A DNA stretch of 28,150 nt, from assembly GCF_021151785.1 (NCBI RefSeq), contig NZ_JAGKWP010000022.1:1-28150 (forward strand), in the 5' to 3' direction. Positions 7,557 to 14,666 of this stretch are shown piece after piece. The position numbers were made by a program, and so were the translations under genes. Each line of letters begins with the position of its first letter. Positions within the stretch are counted from its first letter, which is position 1. The notes under the pieces were generated by a model. The model was not told the origin of the DNA, searched no databases, and worked only from the letters and a program-made list of their open reading frames with translations. The DNA comes from Flavobacterium sp. Lineage in GTDB: Bacteria > Bacteroidota > Bacteroidia > Flavobacteriales > Flavobacteriaceae.

Positions 7557-7850
7557 ATGACGAAAGCAGACATCGTAGCGAAAATTTCTGAGAAATTAGG
7601 ACTTGAAAAAGGAGACGTTCAAGCAACAGTAGAATCGTTCATGGAAGAAGTAAAAACTTCATTAGAAAGTGGTGATAACGTTTACTTAAGAGGTTTCGGA
7701 AGCTTCATCATTAAAACGAGAGCGGAAAAAACAGGAAGAAACATCTCTAAAAACACGACTATTAAAATTCCAGCTCACAATATACCTGCTTTTAAACCAG
7801 CTAAAGTATTTGTAGAAAGCGTAAAAGAAAAAACTGAAGTAACAGTATAA
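7557..7850 (+). CDS. hup: HU family DNA-binding protein
   Basis: 97-residue nucleoid-associated protein of the HU/IHF family, which bends and compacts DNA as a dimer. The sequence shows the N-terminal helical half (MTKADIVAKISEKLGLEKGDVQATVESFMEEV), the turn NVYLRGFGSFI near residues 42-51, and the DNA-binding beta-arm beginning KTRAEKTGRNISKN with the family's intercalating-proline context IPAHNIPAFKPAK. The start at 7557 agrees with the family and with the promoter upstream. It is followed by a 30-residue basic protein and rng, a gene order I recall as common in Flavobacteria. HU versus IHF subtype cannot be decided from sequence alone. Confidence 0.93.
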   Translation: MTKADIVAKISEKLGLEKGDVQATVESFMEEVKTSLESGDNVYLRGFGSFIIKTRAEKTGRNISKNTTIKIPAHNIPAFKPAKVFVESVKEKTEVTV

Positions 7851-7879
7851 CATTATTTATTAATTAAAAACTACACATT

Positions 7880-7972
7880 ATGCCAAGTGGTAAAAAAAGA
7901 AAAAGACATAAGGTAGCGACGCACAAACGTAAAAAAAGAGCAAGAGCTAACCGCCATAAAAAGAAAAAGTAG
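7880..7972 (+). CDS. 30-residue extremely basic protein, possibly ribosome-associated
   Basis: A short frame from ATG 7880 to TAG 7972 encodes 30 residues starting MPSGKKRKRHKVATHKRKKR and ending in four lysines; 17 of 30 residues are Lys or Arg and 3 are His. It has no hydrophobic core and resembles in composition the tiny disordered ribosomal proteins (such as bTHX or bL34) that thread into rRNA. I recall near-identical short proteins encoded next to HU and rng across Bacteroidota, which argues for a real gene. It starts 29 bases after the HU stop, with no terminator between, so it is probably on the HU transcript. A strong terminator overlaps its stop codon. Whether it is the Bacteroidota-specific ribosomal protein reported from a Flavobacterium ribosome structure I cannot confirm. 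Confidence 0.7.
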   Translation: MPSGKKRKRHKVATHKRKKRARANRHKKKK

Positions 7973-7996
7973 TTTAAAACTACTTTTCTTTTTTTA
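7965..7996 (+). terminator. Terminator of the HU-small basic protein transcript
   Basis: AAAAGTAG (7965-7972) pairs perfectly with CTACTTTT (7980-7987) around a 7-base loop, followed by CTTTTTTTT. The left arm includes the stop codon of the 30-residue gene. Confidence 0.75.
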
Positions 7997-8020
7997 AAAG
8001 AAATTCGTTCATTGAAAATC

Positions 8021-8080
8021 CTACTTAAATTAAGTAGTTCGGGTAAATTACCTGTAAAATGTTTAATCCATCTGTAAAAT
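8021..8080. repeat. Palindromes and a direct repeat upstream of rng
   Basis: CTACTTAAATTAAGTAG at 8021-8037 is a perfect palindrome (8 bp arms, one central base). GGTAAATTACC at 8042-8052 is a second (5 bp arms, one central base). CTGTAAAAT follows twice, at 8052-8060 and 8072-8080, exactly 20 bases apart. These lie between the HU-side terminator and the rng start, in the window's largest gene-free stretch (7973-8176). They could be operator sites or leader structure; no regulator is known. Confidence 0.45.
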
Positions 8081-8124
8081 AAATCTAGAACACCAACTTC
8101 AAGTATTTAAATAACAACAATTTA

Positions 8125-8132
8125 TAATTTTG
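8125..8132 (+). promoter_or_regulatory. Candidate -7 element for rng
   Basis: TAATTTTG matches TAnnTTTG and would give a leader of about 40 bases. No TTG is seen at the -33 distance, so this is tentative; TATATTTT at 8146-8153 is a weaker alternative. Confidence 0.35.
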
Positions 8133-8176
8133 TTGATTGAAGTTCTATATTTTCTATACAGATAAAAATATACTGC

Positions 8177-9727
8177 ATGAACAAAGAATTAATCATTAGA
8201 TCCAATTCAGATGCTGTAGATTTTGCCTTATTAAAAGATGGAAAACTAATTGAACTACATCAGGAAAAAGAAAAACTAGAAGGCAGCTCACAGTTTCAAG
8301 TTGGCGATATTTTTATTGCTAAAATAAGAAAACCAGTTGCTGGTCTGAATGCAGCATTTGTAAATTTAGGACATGACAAAGATGCCTTTTTACATTATCA
8401 TGATTTAGGCCCCAATTTAGCTTCACTGATGAAGTTTATCAAACTTGTAAGCGCAGGTAAAACAAAAGATTATTCACTCAAAAATTTTCCTTTTGAACCT
8501 GAAATTGACAAAAACGGCGCCATTATGGATGTATTGAGCGCTAACCAGTCAGTTTTAGTTCAGATAGTTAAAGAACCCATATCAACTAAAGGACCTAGAA
8601 TTAGTTCTGAAATTTCCTTAGCGGGAAGATATGTTGTTTTAGTCCCTTTTTCCGATCGTGTTTCGATTTCTCAAAAAATCAACGACAGAGGCGAAAAAGA
8701 TCGATTAAAAAAAATGGTTCAAACCATCAAGCCAAAAGGATTTGGAGTTATTGTAAGAACAGTAGCCGAAGGCAGAAAAGTAGCTGAAATTGAAAAAGAT
8801 TTAGAAAACTTATTAGACCGTTGGTCTAGTATGTGCAAAAGATTACAAACAGCACACCATCCTTCTAAAGTATTAGGAGAATTAACCAAAGCATCTTCCA
8901 TTTTAAGAGATGTTTTTAACGATTCATTTACTAGTATTCAAGTTGACGATGAAGATTTGTTTTTACAAACGAAGGAGTATTTGCAAGAGATAGCTCCGGA
9001 TAAAGTGTCTATCGTAAAACACTATCAGTCGAGAGAACTGCCACTTTTTGAGAAATACCATATTGAAAGACAAATTAAAACCTCTTTTGGTAAAACGGTT
9101 TCAATGAGCAAAGGTGCTTATTTGATTATTGAACACACAGAAGCTTTACACGTTATCGATGTAAACTCTGGTAATCGATCAAACAAAGCCTTAAGCCAAG
9201 AAGATACCGCACTGGAAGTTAACTTAATCGCCGCAGCTGAAATTGCTAGACAACTTCGATTAAGAGACATGGGAGGTATTATTGTAGTGGATTTTATTGA
9301 CATGCAAAATCCAGACAATAGAAAAGTCTTATATGATTTTTTAAGAGAAGAAATGAGTGACGATAAGGCCAAACATAAAATCTTGCCTCCTAGTAAATTT
9401 GGCTTAGTTCAAATTACTAGACAAAGAGTTAGACCAGAAGTTTTGATTAATACAAAAGAAGAAAACCCTACTGAAAACGGGGAAATTGATGCTCCAATAT
9501 TAATCATTGACAAAATAACGTCTAAACTAGAAAGCATTATTAAAGACCATAAAAAGGTTGTCCTCAACACACACCCCTTTGTGGCAGCATACCTTACTAA
9601 AGGTTTTCCATCCTTACGTTCGAAATGGTTTTTCGAGCATAAGAAATGGGTGAAAATCATACCTCGTGACGCTTACACGTATTTAGAATATCATTTCTTT
9701 GATAAAGAAGGGAATGAAATTAAATAA
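8177..9727 (+). CDS. rng: Ribonuclease G/E family endoribonuclease
   Basis: Single-strand-specific endoribonuclease for rRNA maturation and mRNA decay. The 516 residues contain an S1-like RNA-binding domain early on (GDIFIAKIRKPVAGLNAAFVNLG, about 43-65), interrupted by an insertion usual for Bacteroidota, then the RNase H-like/DNase I-like catalytic core with metal-binding aspartates D328 (HVIDVNSG) and D372 (GIIVVDFIDM), counterparts of D303 and D346 in E. coli RNase E. The zinc-link CPxC motif expected near residue 420 is absent: the segment reads RQRVRPEVLINTKEENP. There is no long disordered scaffold tail, so it is RNase G-sized. The start at 8177 fits the family. A strong terminator follows. 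Convergent with the SIMPL gene. Confidence 0.93.
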   Translation: MNKELIIRSNSDAVDFALLKDGKLIELHQEKEKLEGSSQFQVGDIFIAKIRKPVAGLNAAFVNLGHDKDAFLHYHDLGPNLASLMKFIKLVSAGKTKDYSLKNFPFEPEIDKNGAIMDVLSANQSVLVQIVKEPISTKGPRISSEISLAGRYVVLVPFSDRVSISQKINDRGEKDRLKKMVQTIKPKGFGVIVRTVAEGRKVAEIEKDLENLLDRWSSMCKRLQTAHHPSKVLGELTKASSILRDVFNDSFTSIQVDDEDLFLQTKEYLQEIAPDKVSIVKHYQSRELPLFEKYHIERQIKTSFGKTVSMSKGAYLIIEHTEALHVIDVNSGNRSNKALSQEDTALEVNLIAAAEIARQLRLRDMGGIIVVDFIDMQNPDNRKVLYDFLREEMSDDKAKHKILPPSKFGLVQITRQRVRPEVLINTKEENPTENGEIDAPILIIDKITSKLESIIKDHKKVVLNTHPFVAAYLTKGFPSLRSKWFFEHKKWVKIIPRDAYTYLEYHFFDKEGNEIK

Positions 9728-9730
9728 ACT

Positions 9731-9768
9731 AAAAACCGCCTTTCTAAAGATTGGCGGTTTTTTTTATT
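9731..9768. terminator. Bidirectional terminator between rng and the SIMPL gene
   Basis: AAAAACCGCC (9731-9740) pairs with GGCGGTTTTT (9753-9762) around a 12-base loop, followed by further T residues. The A-rich left flank gives a T-run on the minus strand too, suiting both convergent genes. Confidence 0.8.
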
Positions 9769-9788
9769 TTTAGTAATGAAACAACTTG

Positions 9789-10547
9789 TTATTCCAATTC
9801 ATACTCTAATCGGACTGTAATTCTAGCGGTCTTATTCTTACTATAAGTATCATTAATTCCCCCATAGGTATCTTCTTCCGTTGAGCCTTGACCTGTAATT
9901 TGAAAAACACCCATACTAGCTGATTTTAATTTTCCTAAATCACCATTTCCTGCTTCCACAATTTTTTCTGCTCGCTCTTTTGCGTCCTTTGAAGCACTTT
10001 GAATTAGACTATGTTTTAAACTTGGTAAATCAGAATAAGTATATTGGATAGAATTTGAGCTTAATTCAATTCCAGAGTTAATTAACTCAGACGTTTTACT
10101 AGACACAGCCTCAATTCGCTTCATCAAATCAGGATTCTTTTTTGCAGAAAACGTTATTGTTTGAACGGCTTCATAACCGTCAAAAACTTGCTCATATTTA
10201 GTATCATAATTATTTTCCCCTTGAATGCGAATTTCTCTAAATTTTTTATCAAATTTAACTGCGCCAAAAGAAAATTCAGTTCTTTTAAAACCTTTAGACA
10301 AGAAAAACTGTTCAACAATCTTTTGATCTGAGATTATTTTACTGTAAGCTTCTTTAATTTCGAAACTTTTGGTAGTAAAACTACCCGACCACAAAATTTC
10401 ATCAGAAACAAAATCCTTCGATCCAAGACCTACTACAGAAATAGTATCCTGACTTTCATTTCGTTTTTTAAAAGCAGACCCTAAAACAAAAGCTGCTAAA
10501 ACAACCGCAATTCCAATTGCAATTGAAGATTTAAATTTTTCTTGCAT
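9789..10547 (-). CDS. SIMPL domain-containing protein (DUF541)
   Basis: 252-residue protein with one N-terminal hydrophobic segment (about residues 8-25), either a membrane anchor or an uncleaved signal, followed by a SIMPL/DUF541 domain from about residue 35 to the end. Family features are the early ISVVGLGSKDF strand, the central QTITFSAKKNPDLMKRIEAVSSKTSELINSG region, and the DAKERAEKIVEAGN helix near 188-201, which is the most conserved part of the family. The C-terminal TARITVRLEYELE strand is also typical. Members sit in the periplasm or on the membrane; proposed links to oxidative stress or signalling are weak. It follows tadA by 48 bases on the same strand. Confidence 0.85.
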   Translation of the reverse strand: MQEKFKSSIAIGIAVVLAAFVLGSAFKKRNESQDTISVVGLGSKDFVSDEILWSGSFTTKSFEIKEAYSKIISDQKIVEQFFLSKGFKRTEFSFGAVKFDKKFREIRIQGENNYDTKYEQVFDGYEAVQTITFSAKKNPDLMKRIEAVSSKTSELINSGIELSSNSIQYTYSDLPSLKHSLIQSASKDAKERAEKIVEAGNGDLGKLKSASMGVFQITGQGSTEEDTYGGINDTYSKNKTARITVRLEYELE

Positions 10548-10595
10548 AAAATATTAATTAGTTACTCTTTACCTTATCAAATGAGGTGCCAAATT

Positions 10596-11036
10596 TTAAC
10601 GTTTTTTAAGAAAAAAATGTTTCATCAACTCGGAACACTCTTTTTCTAACACCCCAAATTTCACTTCTGTTTTTGGATGTAATTGTGCACCTAAAGTTCG
10701 ATACCCTCTTTTAACATCTGAAGCACCAAAAACAATTTTTGAAATTTGACTCCAATACAAAGCTCCTGCACACATTTGACAGGGTTCTAACGTAACATAC
10801 AACGTACAATCTTTTAAATACTTTCCACCTAAAAAATTAGCTGCACTAGTAATAGCTTGCATTTCTGCATGGGCTGTTACATCATTAAGAAGTTCTGTTA
10901 AATTATGACTTCGAGCAACAACCTGATTGTTTACTACAACAACTGCGCCAACAGGAATTTCATCTCTATCAAAAGCCATCTCTGCCTCTTGCAGTGCTTT
11001 TTTCATAAAATATTCATCCGTAAAAATATTTTCCAA
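10596..11036 (-). CDS. tadA: tRNA-specific adenosine deaminase TadA
   Basis: Zinc-dependent deaminase expected to convert A34 of tRNA-Arg(ACG) to inosine. The 146 residues show the active-site motif HAE (H56, E58 in TAHAEMQA) and the zinc site PCQMC (C86, C89). The flanking GALYWSQISKIVFGA and DVKRGYRT segments are typical of TadA rather than of guanine or cytidine deaminases. The start codon is TTG (MENIFTDEYF); the family has this extra N-terminal helix, so I prefer it over the ATG ten codons downstream at 11006. It is divergent from dxs with 59 bases between the start codons and is followed by the SIMPL gene. Confidence 0.9.
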   Translation of the reverse strand: MENIFTDEYFMKKALQEAEMAFDRDEIPVGAVVVVNNQVVARSHNLTELLNDVTAHAEMQAITSAANFLGGKYLKDCTLYVTLEPCQMCAGALYWSQISKIVFGASDVKRGYRTLGAQLHPKTEVKFGVLEKECSELMKHFFLKKR

Positions 11037-11058
11037 AGTTCTTCGTTTAGATATCTAT

Positions 11059-11066
11059 CAAAATTA
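11059..11066 (-). promoter_or_regulatory. Candidate -7 element for tadA
   Basis: TAATTTTG on the minus strand, about 22 bases before the TTG start. No TTG at the -33 distance. It lies back-to-back with the dxs -7 box. Confidence 0.4.
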
Positions 11067-11079
11067 GCAAACAATATTG

Positions 11080-11087
11080 TATTTTTG
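11080..11087 (+). promoter_or_regulatory. Candidate -7 element for dxs
   Basis: TATTTTTG ends only 8 bases before the dxs ATG at 11096, implying a leader of a few bases at most. The -33 position lacks TTG. Confidence 0.45.
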
Positions 11088-11095
11088 CCTTCGAA

Positions 11096-12871
11096 ATGAA
11101 CAAATTACTTGCGCACATACAAAATCCAACTGATTTAAGAAAACTAGAAGTTACTCAACTACCTCAGTTAGCCGAAGAACTTCGCGATTTCATCATTGAT
11201 ATTGTATCTCAAAAAGAAGGTCATTTAGGAGCAAGTTTAGGCGTAGTAGAACTGACCATTGCATTGCATTATATTTTTGATACACCTCATGATTTATTAG
11301 TATGGGATGTGGGACATCAAGCCTATCCACATAAAATTTTAACCGATCGAAAAGCTATTTTTCACAAATACAGGGAAATAGATGGTATTTCAGGTTTCCC
11401 AAAAAGAAGCGAAAGCAGTTATGATACCTTTGGAGTGGGGCATTCCTCAACTTCTATCTCAGCTGCTTTAGGAATGGCATTAGCTTCAAAAATTAATGGC
11501 GACAATAAAAAACACCACATTGCAGTAATAGGTGATGCATCAATTGCGAGTGGAATGGCATTTGAAGGATTAAACCATGCTGGTGTAACGGATGCTAATT
11601 TGCTAGTTATACTAAATGACAATGCCATGGGGATTGACCCTAGTGTAGGCGCATTGAAAGAATATTTAACTTCTGTTAAAGAAGGAAAAAACCCCAGAAT
11701 TAACAACATTATTGAGTCGTTAAATTTTGATTACTCTGGTCCAATTGATGGGCATGATTTAAACAAATTAACCTCTGAATTAACTCGATTAAAAGAAATA
11801 AAAGGACCCAAATTCCTCCATATTATCACTAAGAAAGGAAAAGGGTTGTCGTTTGCTGAAGAAGACCAATTAACGTATCATGCGCCGGGAAAATTTGACA
11901 AGCTTACAGGGAAATTAATTCGCCCTGAAAGTGAAAATCCTGCACCAAAATACCAAGATGTTTTTGGGCATACATTAGTTGAATTAGCTGAGCAAAACAA
12001 GCAAATAGTTGGAATTACTCCAGCCATGCCCTCGGGAAGTTCATTAAAATATATGATGGAACGCTTTCCACAGAGAGCATTTGATGTTGGTATTGCGGAA
12101 CAACATGCGGTTACTTTAGCCGCTGGAATGGCTACGCAAGGGATGATTGTTTTTTGCAATATTTATTCCACATTTATGCAACGTGCTTATGACCAAGTAA
12201 TTCACGATGTGGCTATACAAAATTTACCCGTTATTTTTTGTCTGGATCGAGCAGGTTTTGTGGGTGAAGACGGCGCAACACATCATGGCTTATTTGATAT
12301 TGCTTACATGAGTTGTATCCCAAATATGTATGTATATGCACCAATGGATGAAATAGACTTACGTAATATTTTATACACTGCATCATTGAGATTAGAACAC
12401 CCAATTGCTATTCGATATCCAAGAGGCAAAGGACACAATCCAAACTGGAAACAACCTTTTGAAAAAATTGAAATTGGAAAAATAAAATTAATAAAAGAAG
12501 GAAATGCTGTAGCTATTTTATCTACTGGAACTATTGCTCATCAAGTTAAAATAAGCATTGAACAAAGTAAGCATCCTGAAAACACAGCTCACTTTCATGT
12601 AGGATGGGTTAAACCAATTGATACAACAGCACTTCATCAAATTTTTAACCAATTTAAAACCATCATAACTGTAGAAGAGGGCTCAACAATTGGTGGTTTT
12701 GGCTCTATTATTAATACCTTTGCCATCCAAAATAAATATAAAAATAAAATCATTAATCGCGGGGTTCCCGATGCGTTTATAGAACATGGAACCGTTCAAC
12801 AATTATTAGAACAGGTACATTTAGATACCAAAAGTTTAACCCAACTATTTAATAACTTAACTCATGATTAA
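11096..12871 (+). CDS. dxs: 1-deoxy-D-xylulose-5-phosphate synthase
   Basis: Thiamine-diphosphate enzyme that condenses pyruvate with glyceraldehyde 3-phosphate, the first step of the MEP isoprenoid pathway. The 591 residues have the family layout: EGHLGASLGV (H43), WDVGHQAYPHK (71-80), the ThDP motif starting GDASIASG (146-153) and ending VILNDN (171-176), the catalytic glutamate E335 in VGIAEQHAVT, and the C-terminal transketolase domain with VEEGSTIGGFGS. It is a little shorter than the E. coli enzyme (620), as usual in Bacteroidota. The start at 11096 agrees with homologues as I recall them. It overlaps the DUF3078 gene by 8 bases (ATGATTAA), so the two are cotranscribed. The MEP product is used by UppS, also in this window. 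Confidence 0.96.
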   Translation: MNKLLAHIQNPTDLRKLEVTQLPQLAEELRDFIIDIVSQKEGHLGASLGVVELTIALHYIFDTPHDLLVWDVGHQAYPHKILTDRKAIFHKYREIDGISGFPKRSESSYDTFGVGHSSTSISAALGMALASKINGDNKKHHIAVIGDASIASGMAFEGLNHAGVTDANLLVILNDNAMGIDPSVGALKEYLTSVKEGKNPRINNIIESLNFDYSGPIDGHDLNKLTSELTRLKEIKGPKFLHIITKKGKGLSFAEEDQLTYHAPGKFDKLTGKLIRPESENPAPKYQDVFGHTLVELAEQNKQIVGITPAMPSGSSLKYMMERFPQRAFDVGIAEQHAVTLAAGMATQGMIVFCNIYSTFMQRAYDQVIHDVAIQNLPVIFCLDRAGFVGEDGATHHGLFDIAYMSCIPNMYVYAPMDEIDLRNILYTASLRLEHPIAIRYPRGKGHNPNWKQPFEKIEIGKIKLIKEGNAVAILSTGTIAHQVKISIEQSKHPENTAHFHVGWVKPIDTTALHQIFNQFKTIITVEEGSTIGGFGSIINTFAIQNKYKNKIINRGVPDAFIEHGTVQQLLEQVHLDTKSLTQLFNNLTHD

Positions 12872-13811
12872 AAAAGTAGTTTACATAATTATTTTTATAA
12901 TTAGTTTACAAACATTAGAGGCACAGATTATCAAAACTGAAATACCTGATTCTTTATCCAGATGGGAAAAACTAAACAAAGTTGGTTTAGATTTTACACA
13001 AATTACTTTTGTAAATTGGTCTGCTGGAGGAAACAACTCTATTTCTGGTTTAGTGAAAGGACAATTTATTAGAAATTACAAATACAATAACTTCAAATGG
13101 TCTAATGAATTATTAATGCGTTATGGTGTAAATAAACAAGAAGGTCAAGATTTAAGAAAAACAGACGACGCTATACAATTGAACTCCACGATAGGTTACA
13201 GAAAAGATAGTATTTCACATTGGTTTCATGGAGGAAAATTTACTTTTCAAACCCAATTCGCCAATGGATATAATTATCCAAATGTAGATAAAGCAATTTC
13301 AAAACCTTTTGCCCCTGCTTATTTCTTTCTTGGTATCGGTTCAGAATACGCTAGAAAAGATTTAGGATTCAACATTTATTTATCTCCGCTAACCATGAAA
13401 ATGACTATGGTTTTAGACCGCCGCTTAGCCAATGAAGGTGCCTTCGGTGTAGACAAAGCAATTTATGATGCTGTTACAGGTGAGATTACTTCAAATGGTA
13501 AAAGAACAAGAACTGAATTAGGAGCTTTAGTAACTGGACAATTCAAAAAAGAAGTGTTCAAAAATATTGTATACGATACTAGAGCTACTTTATACACAGA
13601 TTACTTAAAAGATTTTGGCAATATTGATGTGGACTGGCAAAACTATTTAGAAATGACTGTAAACAAATATGTTAAAGCTAATCTAGGTGTTCATATGATT
13701 TATGACAACGACATTAAAACAAAAGTAGAAGAAAATGGTATTCAAGTCATTAAAGGACCAAAATTACAATTAAAACAAATTATCGCTATTGGATTAACTT
13801 ATAGTTTTTAA
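12864..13811 (+). CDS. DUF3078 family outer-membrane-type protein
   Basis: 315-residue protein with a signal peptide (MIKKVVYIIIFIISLQTLEAQ), then a beta-strand-rich body ending in the aromatic-terminated strand AIGLTYSF, as expected for an outer-membrane barrel. It matches DUF3078, a Bacteroidota family, through segments such as FVNWSAGGNNSISG (about 50-63), NELLMRYGVNKQE and LSPLTMKMTMVLDRRLANEGAFGVD. Function is unknown. Its start is embedded in the last codons of dxs, so expression is translationally coupled to an isoprenoid gene; whether that reflects shared function is not known. The 3' end overlaps the convergent DUF2797 gene by 4 bases. Confidence 0.85.
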   Translation: MIKKVVYIIIFIISLQTLEAQIIKTEIPDSLSRWEKLNKVGLDFTQITFVNWSAGGNNSISGLVKGQFIRNYKYNNFKWSNELLMRYGVNKQEGQDLRKTDDAIQLNSTIGYRKDSISHWFHGGKFTFQTQFANGYNYPNVDKAISKPFAPAYFFLGIGSEYARKDLGFNIYLSPLTMKMTMVLDRRLANEGAFGVDKAIYDAVTGEITSNGKRTRTELGALVTGQFKKEVFKNIVYDTRATLYTDYLKDFGNIDVDWQNYLEMTVNKYVKANLGVHMIYDNDIKTKVEENGIQVIKGPKLQLKQIIAIGLTYSF

Positions 13812-14605
13812 TTAATCGTAATACTAACTACATACCCTTCAAAAGTACGCACATTAAACACTGTTCCATCCTCAAATAACAAGTATTGCCCTTTAATACC
13901 AATTACTCTACCTGAAAAATGGGGTGTTTTTAAAAGATTTAAACTACTTACTTTTGCTGGAAAATGTTCAACAGGATATTGTAATTCCCAAAGTTCATCG
14001 GTTACTAAGAAATAAGGCAAAACTTCGTCAGGAAGCCATTGTTTCAGTCTTTCTTTTTCACCATGTAAATCAGCATGGGAAAGATCATTTTTCAACATTT
14101 TTTGCCAATTTGTTTTGTCAGAAAAATGATTTTTTAAAGCCACCTCAGCAATACCAGCCAAATAGCGATTAGGGACTTCTAAAACGGGTAATGCTTGCAC
14201 GGCACCTTGATCAATCCAACGAGTTGGCACTTGTGTTTTTCTTGTAACCCCAACTTTTACTTCAGAAGATAAGGCCAAATAAACAATATGAGGTTGTAAC
14301 TGTACACGCTTTTCATATTCTAAATCTCTATCCTCTTCATCTAAGTGTGCTTTACTTAGTTCTGGCTTCATGATCCAATCCGCAGCAGCTGGACTACTCA
14401 TAAAGCAATCATAACAAAAACCTTGTCGAAATACTTTTTTAGCTTTTTTGCAATTTAAACATTGATACCCTTTATGTAAAATTTCTATTTCTCTATTTAT
14501 CAATTGATTGACATTAAGAAAGTTATTTTCAAAAATTAAATAATATTGAATAGGTTTTGTATTCTCTGTTTCCATTTTTGTTAAAGTCCCTTCAAATGTC
14601 ATCAT
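13808..14605 (-). CDS. DUF2797 domain-containing protein
   Basis: 265-residue cytoplasmic protein of the DUF2797 family, function unknown. A treble-clef-like zinc site is visible: C49-L-N-C52 and C64-Y-D-C67. Further on, HIVYLALSSEVKVGVTRKT followed by RWIDQGA (about 106-136) resembles the arrangement of GIY-YIG nuclease-like domains, so a nucleic-acid role is possible, but that is inference and the canonical catalytic set is not clear. The protein starts with two consecutive ATG codons (14605 and 14602). It is convergent with the DUF3078 gene, sharing the TTAA at the stop codons, and divergent from the GH3 gene. Confidence 0.82.
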   Translation of the reverse strand: MMTFEGTLTKMETENTKPIQYYLIFENNFLNVNQLINREIEILHKGYQCLNCKKAKKVFRQGFCYDCFMSSPAAADWIMKPELSKAHLDEEDRDLEYEKRVQLQPHIVYLALSSEVKVGVTRKTQVPTRWIDQGAVQALPVLEVPNRYLAGIAEVALKNHFSDKTNWQKMLKNDLSHADLHGEKERLKQWLPDEVLPYFLVTDELWELQYPVEHFPAKVSSLNLLKTPHFSGRVIGIKGQYLLFEDGTVFNVRTFEGYVVSITIN

Positions 14606-14610
14606 AGCAA

Positions 14611-14640
14611 TTGGAATTGATTGAATTTTTATTATTTTTG
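14611..14640 (+). promoter_or_regulatory. Promoter for the GH3-family gene
   Basis: TTG at 14611-14613, 19-base spacer, TATTTTTG at 14633-14640: full consensus match. The ATG follows 26 bases after the -7 box. Confidence 0.6.
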
Positions 14641-14666
14641 GTAAAGATAAAAAGAAGGTTTCACTT

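Noticed and set aside
7973..8176. A hidden small RNA or gene in the largest gene-free stretch
   Set aside because: Apart from the palindromes and a tentative promoter I see no convincing frame or RNA family signature.
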